Made by a program: the position numbers and the translations under genes | The notes under the pieces: generated by a model | What the model saw: only the letters and a program-made list of their open reading frames with translations | Told to the model about the DNA's origin: nothing | The model's database searches: none | Shown: in pieces, positions 1-8,289 of the stretch | How the letters are laid out: each line of letters starts with the position of its first letter | Position numbering within the stretch: the stretch's first letter is position 1 | Assembly (NCBI RefSeq): GCF_008271295.1 | Contig: NZ_VTOY01000003.1 | Location: 62,001-126,000 of the forward strand | Direction: 5' to 3' | DNA length: 64,000 nucleotides | From: Pseudoselenomonas ruminis | GTDB taxonomy: Bacteria; Bacillota; Negativicutes; Selenomonadales; Selenomonadaceae

Positions 1-154
1 GCATATTGATGCTGATGTACGTTTTAGTTACTAAATTTTGGTTGAGAGCCCTCAAAAAAAGAATCAATTTTGCAACGTCTATCTATAGTGGAGTATATAT
101 GAAAGTGACTTCATTCATAATGGTGCCGTTAGGGTATGTGCATCATTCAATATA
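1..154. other. AT-rich non-coding stretch, possible tail of an upstream gene
   Basis: No convincing gene. One frame is open from base 2 to a stop at 32-34 and encodes HIDADVRFSY. An aromatic last residue after alternating polar and hydrophobic residues is what outer-membrane beta-barrels end with, so this could be the last ten codons of such a protein, but ten residues prove nothing. The rest is AT-rich and probably carries the promoter of the next gene. Confidence 0.2.
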
Positions 155-175
155 ATGTTATACGGGGGAAATGTT

Positions 176-724
176 ATGTGGTGTAAAAAAAGTTTTTTTG
201 TGGTGTCTTTTATTATTTCAATGTTAGTGATGTCTGTATGTTCAGCTCAGACGTTTTATAGTGCTGACAAAAGGGCTTCTTTAGTTGCTCCAGATGAGTA
301 TGTACTTGCTACAGAAAACGATGGCATGACCATTATAAAAATACAAAATAATCAAAAAGATATAGTCATTACGTTTTATGTGAATACTACAAGGTTTGAT
401 TATAGTACATTAAAAGATGTTCCCACTGAGGGGCGAAAAGAAATATCAGAAGCTTTGTTGGATAATATAGTTTATAATTTCACACAAAAAGGTTATATCG
501 TGTCTTTGCATAAACCTGAAATTGATGACCATTTTATTATGATAGCCCTAGACTGTGCTAAGAATAATAAAGATTATATTTTATCTGCAAATAGTTTTAT
601 AAAGGACAATTATTTATTCGGTTTATCCATCTGGGCTCCAGCAAGAGAAAATCTTGACGAGGCTTTTGCTATCATGGGAACATTAACGATTGATGGAGTA
701 CCACTTGAAAATTGGATTCCTTGA
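176..724 (+). CDS. Unknown exported protein, 182 aa
   Basis: I do not recognise this family. The start at 176 is preferred over an in-frame ATG at 155 because a purine-rich GGGGGAA lies just upstream of it. The N-terminus has Lys-Lys and then a ~17-residue hydrophobic core ending in VCSA, a typical Sec signal with cleavage near residue 23. The mature part (about 160 residues) mixes short beta-like stretches, has no recognisable catalytic motif and ends in ENWIP. The gene is AT-rich, with many AAA, ATA and TTA codons, unlike genes from about 3.3 kb onward. It sits 90 bp upstream of a truncated secreted protease, so the two may be one accessory unit. Exported location is inferred from the signal only. 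Confidence 0.65.
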   Translation: MWCKKSFFVVSFIISMLVMSVCSAQTFYSADKRASLVAPDEYVLATENDGMTIIKIQNNQKDIVITFYVNTTRFDYSTLKDVPTEGRKEISEALLDNIVYNFTQKGYIVSLHKPEIDDHFIMIALDCAKNNKDYILSANSFIKDNYLFGLSIWAPARENLDEAFAIMGTLTIDGVPLENWIP

Positions 725-811
725 GTTGAATGACCAGACAAAATGGTGCAGCATTCATTCAAACTCTGATAACATCAACAACTGTCTCAGTTTGAATAGG
801 TGAGAGGAAAG

Positions 812-1735
812 ATGTACTGGTGGACAAGAAATATATTGAGGAAATATTGTCTGACAATAACGATTATTGTTGCTGCTTTTGTATGGAGTGGTAAGCTTAG
901 TGTTTATTCTTATGCAGAGGCATTTGGTCAGGTGGAGGATAACTGGCTGATTTATTGGTATATTTGTGGCTCTGACCTGGAAACGGAAAATGGATGGGCT
1001 ACTGATGATTTGATTGAGCTTACGAAAGTAAAGCTTCCACCTAATGTCAGGGTGGTTATACTTACTGGTGGAGCCAGAAATTGGCAGAATGACATGGTGA
1101 AGCCGGGGGAGCTTGGCGTATATCTATATGATAGTAATGGAATTAAAGAATTAAGTCGATGTGCAGAAGAAGATATGGGGGCCGCCGAAACATTGGAGAG
1201 CTTTTTATCTTTAGGTAAAGCGGCTTTTCCTGAGGAGAATTTACGTCGGGTCTTTGTTTTTTGGAATCATGGCGGCGGCAGTGCTGGAGGAGTTTGTCTG
1301 GATGAGCGTACCGGCAACGTCCTCAGCCTTAATGAAATCACTGACACATTTGCTAAGGTCTATGGCACTTCGGAGGCTAAACCGCCATTTGAAATGGTTG
1401 GTTTTGATGCATGTCTTATGGCTACTTATGATACGGCAAATGCCTTAAAAGGAATCTCCCGCTATATGACGGCCTCCGAAGAAACAGAACCGGGCAATGG
1501 CTGGGATTATACCAAATGGGTTGGTACTTTAGCCAATAATCCTTCCATGGATGGTGCTGAATTAGGAAGGGTTATCTGCGATAGCTATATGAAGGGGTGT
1601 AGAGAATATGGGACGGCTGATAAGGCCACTTTGTCGGTAATTGACATAAGTAAGATTCCTGCCTTGGGAAAGGCTTATGAAAACTATGGAATAGAAGCCT
1701 TAAAGCTAGCTTCGAATAATGTAGTGACCCCATAA
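812..1735 (+). pseudogene. Clostripain-family (C11) cysteine protease, 3' end lost at an IS
   Basis: Resembles peptidase family C11 (clostripain-like). The ATG at 812 is preferred over GTG 800 because GAGAGGAAAG precedes it. A signal or anchor segment covers about residues 9-35. The catalytic dyad is present: His153 in FWNHGGG and Cys201 in GFDACLMA, with the usual DLETENG-like segment after the anchor. Native sequence stops near residue 303, exactly where the inverted repeat of an IS3-family element begins at 1720; the last residues (VVTP) and the stop are encoded by the IS. No continuation of the protease is found beyond the IS at 3233, so the C-terminal part is deleted, not merely interrupted. 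Whether the remaining protein folds is unknown; the active-site half is intact. Confidence 0.75.
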
Positions 1736-1744
1736 AGTTAGACC
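1720..1744 (+). repeat. IS terminal inverted repeat, left (orfB end)
   Basis: Begins TGTAGTGACCCCATAAAG and pairs imperfectly with the right repeat at 3209-3232; the left copy has one extra A and two base changes. Confidence 0.85.
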
Positions 1745-1748
1745 TTAC

Positions 1749-1783
1749 CGGTAGTAGCAATTATTTGCTGCTACCGTTTTTTT
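1749..1783 (+). terminator. Rho-independent terminator inside the IS left end
   Basis: A stem of about 12 bp (CGGTAGTAGCAA against TTGCTGCTACCG, one G-T pair) is followed by seven T on the + strand. It would stop transcription arriving from the interrupted protease before it runs antisense into orfB, whose stop codon lies at 1782-1784. Confidence 0.7.
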
Positions 1784-2582
1784 ATGCTGCGGCATGACGT
1801 AAACGGTAATCTACTGGGCTGAGCCACCCCAGCTTAGCTTTGATTCTGTGCTTATTGTAGTATGTGATGTAATGCCGTATAGCTCGTTCAAGTTCTTCGA
1901 AGCTGTGATAGGTATGCCCATAATAGATTTCCTGTTTTAGCAGGCCAAAGAAATTTTCCATCACGCTATTATCTAGACAGGTGCCTTTGCGAGACATACT
2001 TTGAAAAAGTCGTTCTTCCTTTAATCGGCCTACATAGCTGCCCATTTGGTAAGCCCATCCCTGGTCGGAATGGAACGTTCGACGATAAGGGCAGTCGCTG
2101 GTAATGGCAATTGCCTTATCCAAAGCAGACATAATGCCTTGTGACGATGGCCGTTTGGTGATACTAAAGCTAATGATTTCACGATTATAAAGGTCAAGGA
2201 ACGGGTCTAGATATGCCTTGCGTGTAAGAATATTCCCGTTGGTGTCCATTTCATAATACTTAAATTCAGTGGTATCTGTGGTGATTTTTTGATGTGGAAT
2301 ACATGTATCGAAGCGGCGACGTAGCCGATTGGAGGCAATACGCCCAACAGTACCTTTGTAGGAACTGTACTTGCGACTCTTGTGGGAGAAAGCTTTTACC
2401 TGTAGCCTTAATTTCTGGACAAGGCGCTGAACCTTCTTGCGATTGACTAAAAGGCCCTCTTTGCGGAGCTTACCCCAGATTCGACGATAACCAAAGTCCT
2501 TGTCACTCTGCCGAATGGCTTTGATTTTTGCTTCTAACTCAGCATCCGGATTTTTGCGGTCGAATCGCTGTTGCCAATACAT
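1782..2582 (-). CDS. IS3-family transposase OrfB (DDE integrase domain)
   Basis: 266 residues from the first in-frame Met. The frame stays open further upstream (about 2640 and beyond) and overlaps orfA in the -1 frame, so the functional product is probably an OrfAB fusion made by frameshifting. The N-terminus has an HTH_21-type segment (RQSDKDFGYRRIW). The rve-type core has the DDE triad: Asp in TTDTTEF, Asp in FHSDQGW, and Glu in NSVMENFFGLLK. The C-terminal YYNKHRIKAKLGWLSP is typical of IS3-family OrfB. The length fits the family and there is no internal stop, so the catalytic half looks intact. Confidence 0.92.
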   Translation of the reverse strand: MYWQQRFDRKNPDAELEAKIKAIRQSDKDFGYRRIWGKLRKEGLLVNRKKVQRLVQKLRLQVKAFSHKSRKYSSYKGTVGRIASNRLRRRFDTCIPHQKITTDTTEFKYYEMDTNGNILTRKAYLDPFLDLYNREIISFSITKRPSSQGIMSALDKAIAITSDCPYRRTFHSDQGWAYQMGSYVGRLKEERLFQSMSRKGTCLDNSVMENFFGLLKQEIYYGHTYHSFEELERAIRHYITYYNKHRIKAKLGWLSPVDYRLRHAAA

Positions 2583-2623
2583 GTAAGTGGCTTTAGGGAG
2601 TTTTATAACTGCAAGGATGTCTT

Positions 2624-3181
2624 TTAATTTGAATGATCCTCGGAGACTGTGGGCGATCCTTGCTTTCGCTTCTGTGCCGCTTGCTCCAGGCGCAATCTCC
2701 TCAGTCCTTTTAAATAAGCCACCTCAATACGTAGCTTGAGATTCTCTTCTTCTAACTGCTTAAGTTTCTCATCTTGATTTATATTGCATTCTGATGTAAT
2801 ACTGGCTTTATCTGGCACCTTTGGCCGCCTGCCTTTCCGTTGCGGTTTGAGACCTTCTATACCAACAGCACGATAGCGTTGAACCCAGTTAGCTAAAAGG
2901 CCCGCAGATTTCAAATTAAGTCGAAGTGCCAATTCTTGGTAAGAAATCTCTGTACTTAAATATAACTCTACAGCATTTACCTTGAATTGGAAAGAATAGG
3001 TTTCATTTTTTCTTGACCGTTGAAGCCCATCTTTCCCCATTCTACGATATTTTCCGACCCACTCTTGAATGCATTTTGGGGAAGGGATGTCATATTTTTT
3101 TGTTAAGGCAGTATATCCTATATGTCCATTCAAATACTCTTGGACTACCTTACATTTAAATTCTGCACTATATTTTGCCAT
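2624..3181 (-). CDS. IS3-family transposase OrfA (two helix-turn-helix units)
   Basis: 185 residues. Two successive HTH_28-like units are visible: residues about 5-50 (SAEFKCKVVQEYLNG..., WVGKYRRMGKDGL) and about 62-115 (SFQFKVNAVELYL..., WVQRYRAVGIEGLKP). They are followed by a basic hinge (RKGRRPKVP) and a coiled-coil or leucine-zipper segment (LKQLEEENLKLRIEVAYLKGL) used for dimerisation. This arrangement is usual for IS150-type OrfA, which binds the terminal repeats. The gene starts right at the edge of a hairpin formed by the IS end. I see no A6G-type slippery heptamer near the orfA/orfB overlap, so the frameshift site is unclear. Confidence 0.9.
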   Translation of the reverse strand: MAKYSAEFKCKVVQEYLNGHIGYTALTKKYDIPSPKCIQEWVGKYRRMGKDGLQRSRKNETYSFQFKVNAVELYLSTEISYQELALRLNLKSAGLLANWVQRYRAVGIEGLKPQRKGRRPKVPDKASITSECNINQDEKLKQLEEENLKLRIEVAYLKGLRRLRLEQAAQKRKQGSPTVSEDHSN

Positions 3182-3186
3182 AAAAA

Positions 3187-3228
3187 GCCCCCATAAGTTA
3201 GATTCCTTGGTCTAACTTATGGGGGCTC
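3187..3228. repeat. 17-bp perfect inverted repeat at the IS right end
   Basis: The arms AGCCCCCATAAGTTAGA and its exact complement are separated by 8 bases. The outer arm is part of the IS terminal repeat; the inner arm is a second inverted copy of it, directly upstream of the orfA start (3181). A transcript entering from outside would fold here and hide the orfA translation start. Confidence 0.8.
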
Positions 3229-3232
3229 TACA
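3209..3232 (-). repeat. IS terminal inverted repeat, right (orfA end)
   Basis: Read on the minus strand it begins TGTAGAGCCCCCATAAG, matching the left repeat apart from two changes and one missing base. Confidence 0.85.
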
Positions 3233-3279
3233 TTTTTAGAAATACATGTATATTGGATTATTGAGTTTTTCAACACGCC

Positions 3280-3317
3280 CCAGTCAAATCTTTGGCGATT
3301 TGACTGGTCATTTTTTT
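3280..3317 (+). terminator. Terminator left between the IS and yigZ
   Basis: An 11-bp perfect stem (CCAGTCAAATC with GATTTGACTGG, 6-base loop) is followed by TCATTTTTTT on the + strand. The polarity suits a + strand gene ending here, possibly the original terminator of the truncated protease. It may also serve the convergent yigZ. Confidence 0.65.
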
Positions 3318-3960
3318 ACGAATCGGCAGGGATGGCGATAAGGCTTTCGTCTCCGGTGGTAAGAGCAGCGCGGCCCGCTGTAAGGTCGGTTAGGGCTGCT
3401 TTTACGGCTTCGAGGTTGGCCGGTTCAATTAAAAGGTGCAGGATGACGTTTTCGGCATAGTCTGCTTCAAGACTGCGAATTTCCTTTTGGCGCATCCAGT
3501 GCTCAACGGTGGCCAGCAGGTCGTAGCTGACCACTTCGTTAAGCTGGATGAATGGGGTCATGGCGAGGACTGTGGCCGCTTCGATGCCGAGAACGGCTGC
3601 ATGGCTGTAAGCGCGGATGAGTCCGCCGGCGCCGAGCTTGATGCCGCCAAAGTATCGGGTAACCACTACGACGACATTGGTCAGGTCGTTTTTCCGGATG
3701 ACCTCGAGGATGGGATTGCCAGCAGTGCCGCCCGGTTCGCCGTCATCGTTGGATTTCTGCTTATCGGCACTTTCGCCGAGGACGTAGGCGGAACAGTTGT
3801 GGCGGGCGTCAAAGTATTTTTTTTTCATGGATTGAATGAAAGCGCGGGCATCCTCTTCGCTGTCAACATGGCGAAGATGGGTGATGAATTTTGATTTTTG
3901 TATTTCGTAAAGCGTTTCGATGGAATCATCGGTTTCTTCAATCGTGCGGTATGGGATCAT
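3316..3960 (-). CDS. yigZ: YigZ/IMPACT-family protein
   Basis: 214 residues, the normal family length. The N-terminal UPF0029/IMPACT domain (about 1-125) shows KSKFITH, FDARHNCSAYVLG, SDDGEPGGTAG (here NDDGEPGGTAG) and VTRYFGGIKLGAGGL, the conserved signatures. The C-terminal ~75 residues correspond to the DUF1949 ferredoxin-like domain. The start at 3960 is supported by GAGAGGTG five bases upstream. Eukaryotic IMPACT proteins affect translation control through GCN2; the bacterial role is not established. The gene is convergent with whatever lay upstream and divergent from the permease. Confidence 0.9.
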   Translation of the reverse strand: MIPYRTIEETDDSIETLYEIQKSKFITHLRHVDSEEDARAFIQSMKKKYFDARHNCSAYVLGESADKQKSNDDGEPGGTAGNPILEVIRKNDLTNVVVVVTRYFGGIKLGAGGLIRAYSHAAVLGIEAATVLAMTPFIQLNEVVSYDLLATVEHWMRQKEIRSLEADYAENVILHLLIEPANLEAVKAALTDLTAGRAALTTGDESLIAIPADS

Positions 3961-4164
3961 GAAAACACCTCTCTTGCTGGATTTATCTCTACTATTATAC
4001 CGTATTGGTGCCGCGGGCGGTATGAGAAATTTATTTTATAAAACTATAGTATTATGCTGCGATTTGTAGTATTCTTAGGGATATAAAATGAAGTGCCGCG
4101 GATGGCAGACGCTATACAAATCACAAACAGGCAGCGGCACTGGGAAGGTTGTGTTAGTAAGGTC

Positions 4165-5544
4165 ATGAACGAATCGAAAATGAACAGAGGGTTGAAGAAT
4201 AGGCATTTGCAGCTGATTTCTCTTGGCGGAGTAATTGGCAGTGGCTATTTCCTCGGTACGGGGTATGTCCTCGAAAAAGCGGGCCCAGCAGCGATACTGG
4301 CCTATTTACTGGGTGGTCTTATCGTGCTGTGTGTCATGCTGTGTCTAGCAGAGCTGGCGGTAGATAAACCAGTCTCGGGTTCTTTTGTCACGTATGCACA
4401 AGAACATATTTCTTCAACTTGGGCGTGTGGTGTAGGTTGGGCCTATTGGATTACCTGGGTCGCCTATGTTCCCTCGGAAATGATAGCCGCGGGAATCATT
4501 ATGAATAATTTTTTGCCGATGGTCAGTCAGCTTTGGTGGGCGGTGTTCTTCAGTCTGATTGTGACCTGTATTAATCTGTTTCATGTCGATAAGTTCGGCG
4601 AGAGTGAATCCTGGCTTTCCCTTATCAAGATTCTCGCTCTCGTGGCCTTCACGGTGGTGGCAGGGCTCATCTGCCTCGGTTTGATTGGTGACCAGGGCTT
4701 TATTGGTACCAGCGTGCTTTTGGGCAGCGGTGGTTTTGCCCCCAATGGCTATTGGTCGATTGTGCTCACGATGGTCATCATTCTGGTTAACTTTCAGGGG
4801 ACGGAGATTATCGGGCTGGCAGCTGGGGAATGCAAGGAGCCGGCCAAGAGTATTCCCATCGCCGTTCGCAATGTTACTTGGCGTATCATCGCGCTCTACA
4901 TCATTCCGATTTCGCTGTTGATTTCCATTCTTCCTTGGGATAAAGCGTCCTTGGAGGAAAGTGTTTTTGCAGCAGCCGTCAATCAGTATGGATTTACGGA
5001 ATTCGGTGCGTTCTTTGCTTTTGTCATCTTGACGGCAGCAATTTCCTGTTCCAACTCGGGACTTTACGGTGCGGCGCGGGCAATGCACGCACTGGCTAAG
5101 ATGGATATGGCACCGAAGTCGTTGGGGAAACTCAACAACAATGGTATGCCGTCCCGGTCGGTTATGGTTTCGCTTTGGGCTTGTTGGGCAGTAATCCTGA
5201 TTTATGCCTTTAATCCGGATTCGGTAATCTATACGTATCTGTTGGCGGTGTCTGGTTTTACTGGTGCTATTGCCTGGATTTCCATCTGCTGGAGCCAGTA
5301 TCGCTTCCGTAAGCAGAAGATAGCAGAAGGAACGGTGGAGGAGCTTCGTTACAAGACGCCGCTTTTCCCGTACGTCACGTTGTTTGGCATTTGGTCGCAG
5401 GTATTCTGCCTGGTGGTCATGGTCTTTACACCGGACTTGCAGGAGGCATTGTTTGCCGGAATCCCTATGCTGATTCTGCCAATGGTATGGTATCATTTTC
5501 GGGAAAAACATCGGGCACAAGTAGCAGCAAGAGCTATGCGTTGA
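4165..5544 (+). CDS. Amino-acid permease, APC superfamily (AAT-like)
   Basis: About 459 residues with roughly 12 hydrophobic segments. The N-terminal LKNRHLQLISLGGVIGSGYFLG is the consensus segment of amino-acid/polyamine/cation permeases, where the unwound GSG in TM1 contacts the substrate backbone. The frame also opens at GTG 4093 and ATG 4102, but the family usually begins a few residues before this motif, so 4165 is chosen; the ribosome site is weak and the start uncertain. Closest in feel to the AAT branch (proton-coupled uptake of amino acids), substrate unknown. Monocistronic, with a bidirectional terminator after it. Confidence 0.85.
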   Translation: MNESKMNRGLKNRHLQLISLGGVIGSGYFLGTGYVLEKAGPAAILAYLLGGLIVLCVMLCLAELAVDKPVSGSFVTYAQEHISSTWACGVGWAYWITWVAYVPSEMIAAGIIMNNFLPMVSQLWWAVFFSLIVTCINLFHVDKFGESESWLSLIKILALVAFTVVAGLICLGLIGDQGFIGTSVLLGSGGFAPNGYWSIVLTMVIILVNFQGTEIIGLAAGECKEPAKSIPIAVRNVTWRIIALYIIPISLLISILPWDKASLEESVFAAAVNQYGFTEFGAFFAFVILTAAISCSNSGLYGAARAMHALAKMDMAPKSLGKLNNNGMPSRSVMVSLWACWAVILIYAFNPDSVIYTYLLAVSGFTGAIAWISICWSQYRFRKQKIAEGTVEELRYKTPLFPYVTLFGIWSQVFCLVVMVFTPDLQEALFAGIPMLILPMVWYHFREKHRAQVAARAMR

Positions 5545-5586
5545 TAGAAATAAAGCAAGAGAAACACTAAGTTTCGAATAAATAAA

Positions 5587-5619
5587 AGGCCTGCTGGCAG
5601 TAAATATGCCAGCGGGCCT
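5587..5619. terminator. Bidirectional terminator between convergent genes
   Basis: A stem of about 13 bp (AGGCCTGCTGGCA with TGCCAGCGGGCCT, one mismatch pair) has A-rich sequence before and T-rich sequence after, and lies between the permease stop and the stop of the minus-strand gene. Confidence 0.75.
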
Positions 5620-5620
5620 C

Positions 5621-6295
5621 TTATTTTGTTTCTTTATTTTCGGCTGGTGTATCCTGCTGAATGTCGAGGTAATCTCGGATGGCTGCGATTTCCTTGGCGG
5701 TATAAAGGCCGACAGGTTGTTCACGAATCATGATGGCCTGGAGCATGCGGCTCTGTTCGGCTTGGTCGGTGGTGCGCAGATTCGCTGGGTCAGCAGCCGC
5801 TTTGGTCAGCGCGATAGTACGGTACTGTGCCTCAGCGTAGGCGTTGGTTTTCTTCATGACTTCAATCAATAAATCGTAGCAGCCATCGTTGAGTGCCAGC
5901 GGTGGTGCGTGATGATTGATGCGGTCACGCAGAAGTTGGCTGTCCTGCTCGAGCTGCTTAAGGCGTACATAAGTGGTTTGAATGCTGATGTTATCCTCTT
6001 TGAAATTTTCCAGGATATTGTGATACCATTGCCAGTTCCGATCGAGCTCGCTAAGGTCTTTTTGGTAACTGGCGTACCAGGTGGCAAAGATTTGCTGCTG
6101 CTCGGTTTGATAGTTGAGTTCTTCTTCGGTCATGGCGGCTGGTTCTGGTGCTTTGACGGGCCAGAAGAAAAAGGCGATGCTGCCGGCGGCCAAAAGCGTC
6201 AGGCAGAAAAAGAAAAAGATTCGTTTGCTGGGCAGATAGTGATAGAGCAGTCCCAGCAGGATAAGCCCGATTATCAGTAAAAGATATAAAAACAT
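5621..6295 (-). CDS. Unknown two-TM membrane protein with a soluble domain
   Basis: 224 residues, family not recognised. Two hydrophobic helices lie at about residues 2-19 and 26-47, separated by HYLPSKR. A hydrophilic domain of about 175 residues follows, rich in Gln, Glu and Trp/Tyr, with coiled-coil-like heptads around TYVRLKQLEQDSQLLRDRI. Two TMs with a short basic link suggest the soluble domain sits outside the cytoplasm or that the hairpin is fully membrane-embedded; topology is uncertain. GGGGAGG lies 11 bases before the ATG. It is divergent from the ABC exporter at 6426 with a short shared promoter region. Confidence 0.6.
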   Translation of the reverse strand: MFLYLLLIIGLILLGLLYHYLPSKRIFFFFCLTLLAAGSIAFFFWPVKAPEPAAMTEEELNYQTEQQQIFATWYASYQKDLSELDRNWQWYHNILENFKEDNISIQTTYVRLKQLEQDSQLLRDRINHHAPPLALNDGCYDLLIEVMKKTNAYAEAQYRTIALTKAAADPANLRTTDQAEQSRMLQAIMIREQPVGLYTAKEIAAIRDYLDIQQDTPAENKETK

Positions 6296-6425
6296 TGCGG
6301 TTGAAACCTCCCCGATGAAACGGATAAAACTTCTTTTATTCTACCATAATCAAGCCTTGCGGGAAACAAGCGAAAAAGCTATACTGAAATTATCTCTGAC
6401 ACAGCAAGTAAAAGGATGTGGTTTT

Positions 6426-8141
6426 ATGAAGGGGAAGTTTCTGCATGGTTTTTGGCAGCTTTTCCGCGGCTATTGGAATTCGGAACATAAATGGCGGGCA
6501 AGGGGCCTGCTGACTTTTGTGATTGGACTTAACTTCTTTGATGTATATCTGCTGGTTTGTATCAACAGCTGGTATAACGAATTCTATAATGCCCTACAGG
6601 GCTATCAGGCGGATCAGTTCTGGCCGCTGGTAGGTGAGTTCACCGGGCTGGCAATGCTTCATATTCTCATTGCGGTTTATGCGATTTACCTGCGGCAGGC
6701 CGTTCAGATAAAATGGCGTACCTGGCTGACCAATCAATATCTTGGCAAGTGGATGAAGCAGCAGGTTTACTATCGCCTGCAGGTTTTAAAGAGCGATACG
6801 GATAACCCGGACCAGCGAATCAGTGAGGATATCAATCAGTTCGTTACGCTGACTTTGCAGCTTTTGATTGGTTTTTTGAAGCAGCTGACAACGCTGGCGG
6901 CCTTTGGCGTCGTGCTCTGGAATTTGTCCGGGGCGTTTACGGTGCCGCTCGGCAGTCATGAATTTGTCATCTATGGCTATATGTTCTGGTTCTCGCTGAT
7001 TTATTCAGCGGCCGGTACCATCTGTGCGCATCTCGTCGGACGGAAGCTCATCGGCCTCAACTTTGACCAGCAGCGGTTTGAAGCGGATTTCCGTTTTAAT
7101 ATGATGCGCGTTCGCGAAAACAGTGAAAGCGTTGCGTTTTATCGCGGGGAGCAGCCTGAGTCCGTCGGTTTTAAGGAGCGGTTTGCCAGGGTCATCGAAA
7201 ACTATTGGCAGCTCATGCGCCAGACGAAGCTGCTCAATTTTTACGTCAATGGCTATGCGCAGCTGGCCATCATCGTTCCGCTGGTGCTGGCGGCTCCGCG
7301 GTATTTTGCCGGGGCGATGGCATTGGGCGGCCTCATGCAGACGGTATCGGCTTTCGGCCGCGTACAGGATGCGCTGTCCTATTTCGTTGAGTCCTACGAT
7401 ACTATCGCGCAGCTGGCTGCGGTTATCCGCCGACTCACGACCTTTACCGGCCATATGGCAGATGTTAGTGAAATTCAAAATGGTGTCTGCCGCTTGGAAA
7501 AAGAGACCGATAATTTATGCCTGGAAAACTTGCAGGTTCAGCTGCCGGATGCGCGGACTTTGCTGGATACTTGCACGCTGCAGATTCCGCAGGGATGTTA
7601 TGCACTGGTTACAGGTTCTTCGGGCTGTGGCAAGAGCACGCTCTTGCGTACTTTAGCTGGCATCTGGCCCTATGGCAAAGGCGAAGTAGTCCTGCCAAAG
7701 GGGAGCCGGACGCTTTTTCTGCCGCAGCGGCCGTATCTGCCGCTGGGCAGCCTGCGCCGCGCGCTGTATTATCCGCTTTCGGCTTCGGGCAGTGACGAGC
7801 GGCTGCAGGAAGTCCTGCGGCTCGTGGGCTTGGAGAAATTTGTGGCTAAGCTCGATGAAGTGGACGACTGGAGCCGCATCCTTTCGCTGGGCGAGCAGCA
7901 GCGGCTGGCTTTTGCCCGAGTCCTGCTCGTGAAACCGGACTGGATATTCCTGGACGAGGCGACTTCGGCCCTCGATGAACCGCGTGAACAGGAAATGTAT
8001 GAGCTTTTGAAACGCGAACTTCCCACTGCCAGCATCGTGAGCGTCGGGCATCGTTCCACGCTGTTTGCACAGCACGATACCGAACTTCATCTGGATGGCG
8101 ATGGCTCCTGGCAGCTGCGCCCGATTCAGGCAGTGAATTAA
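6426..8141 (+). CDS. SbmA/BacA-type ABC transporter (fused membrane and ATPase domains)
   Basis: 571 residues from ATG 6426, chosen over an in-frame ATG at 6315 because AAAAGGATG lies in ribosome-binding position and because FWQLFRGYWNSEHKWRARG is the usual N-terminus of this family. The N-terminal ~340 residues are an ABC_membrane_2/SbmA_BacA-like domain, including the family segment around RENSESVAFYRGEQPE. The C-terminal ATPase has Walker A GSSGCGKST, signature LSLGEQQRLAFAR and Walker B WIFLDEATSALDEPREQE. Relatives (YddA, Rv1819c) move cobalamin, peptides or very-long-chain lipids; the substrate here cannot be read from sequence. It works as a homodimer in the inner membrane. Confidence 0.9.
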   Translation: MKGKFLHGFWQLFRGYWNSEHKWRARGLLTFVIGLNFFDVYLLVCINSWYNEFYNALQGYQADQFWPLVGEFTGLAMLHILIAVYAIYLRQAVQIKWRTWLTNQYLGKWMKQQVYYRLQVLKSDTDNPDQRISEDINQFVTLTLQLLIGFLKQLTTLAAFGVVLWNLSGAFTVPLGSHEFVIYGYMFWFSLIYSAAGTICAHLVGRKLIGLNFDQQRFEADFRFNMMRVRENSESVAFYRGEQPESVGFKERFARVIENYWQLMRQTKLLNFYVNGYAQLAIIVPLVLAAPRYFAGAMALGGLMQTVSAFGRVQDALSYFVESYDTIAQLAAVIRRLTTFTGHMADVSEIQNGVCRLEKETDNLCLENLQVQLPDARTLLDTCTLQIPQGCYALVTGSSGCGKSTLLRTLAGIWPYGKGEVVLPKGSRTLFLPQRPYLPLGSLRRALYYPLSASGSDERLQEVLRLVGLEKFVAKLDEVDDWSRILSLGEQQRLAFARVLLVKPDWIFLDEATSALDEPREQEMYELLKRELPTASIVSVGHRSTLFAQHDTELHLDGDGSWQLRPIQAVN

Positions 8142-8150
8142 GCAAAGCAA

Positions 8151-8196
8151 AACGCAAAATTGACGGGTCAATTGACAAGTCAATTTTGCGTTTTTT
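8151..8196 (+). terminator. Terminator after the ABC transporter
   Basis: The arms AACGCAAAATTGA and TCAATTTTGCGTT are perfect complements followed by a T tract; an extra internal TCAATTGA lies in the loop. Confidence 0.85.
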
Positions 8197-8289
8197 GTTT
8201 CCAGAGGGTAGGAATTAGGTCTTACTGATGATTTTCAGAAAGAAGGGATACAATATAATTCGTCATTGTAGAGAAGTAAGGTTGATAAT

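Larger units (their letters stand above)
1720..3232 (-). mobile_element. IS3-family insertion sequence (IS150-like), about 1.5 kb
   Basis: Bounded by imperfect terminal inverted repeats beginning TGTAGTGACCCC on the left and TGTAGAGCCCCC on the right. It carries overlapping orfA and orfB on the minus strand, orfB in the -1 frame relative to orfA, as in IS3-family elements that make a fused OrfAB transposase by frameshifting. No matching 3-4 bp target duplication is seen (ATAA on the left, TTTT on the right), consistent with a deletion next to the element. A + strand terminator at the left end and a hairpin at the right end would both limit read-through into it. Both ORFs appear intact, so it may be mobile. 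Confidence 0.9.

Noticed and set aside
4414-5724. Open frame of 436 codons antisense to the amino-acid permease
   Set aside because: It has no family signature, is rich in Arg/His/Asn as expected for the complement of membrane-protein codons, and crosses the terminator at 5587-5619.
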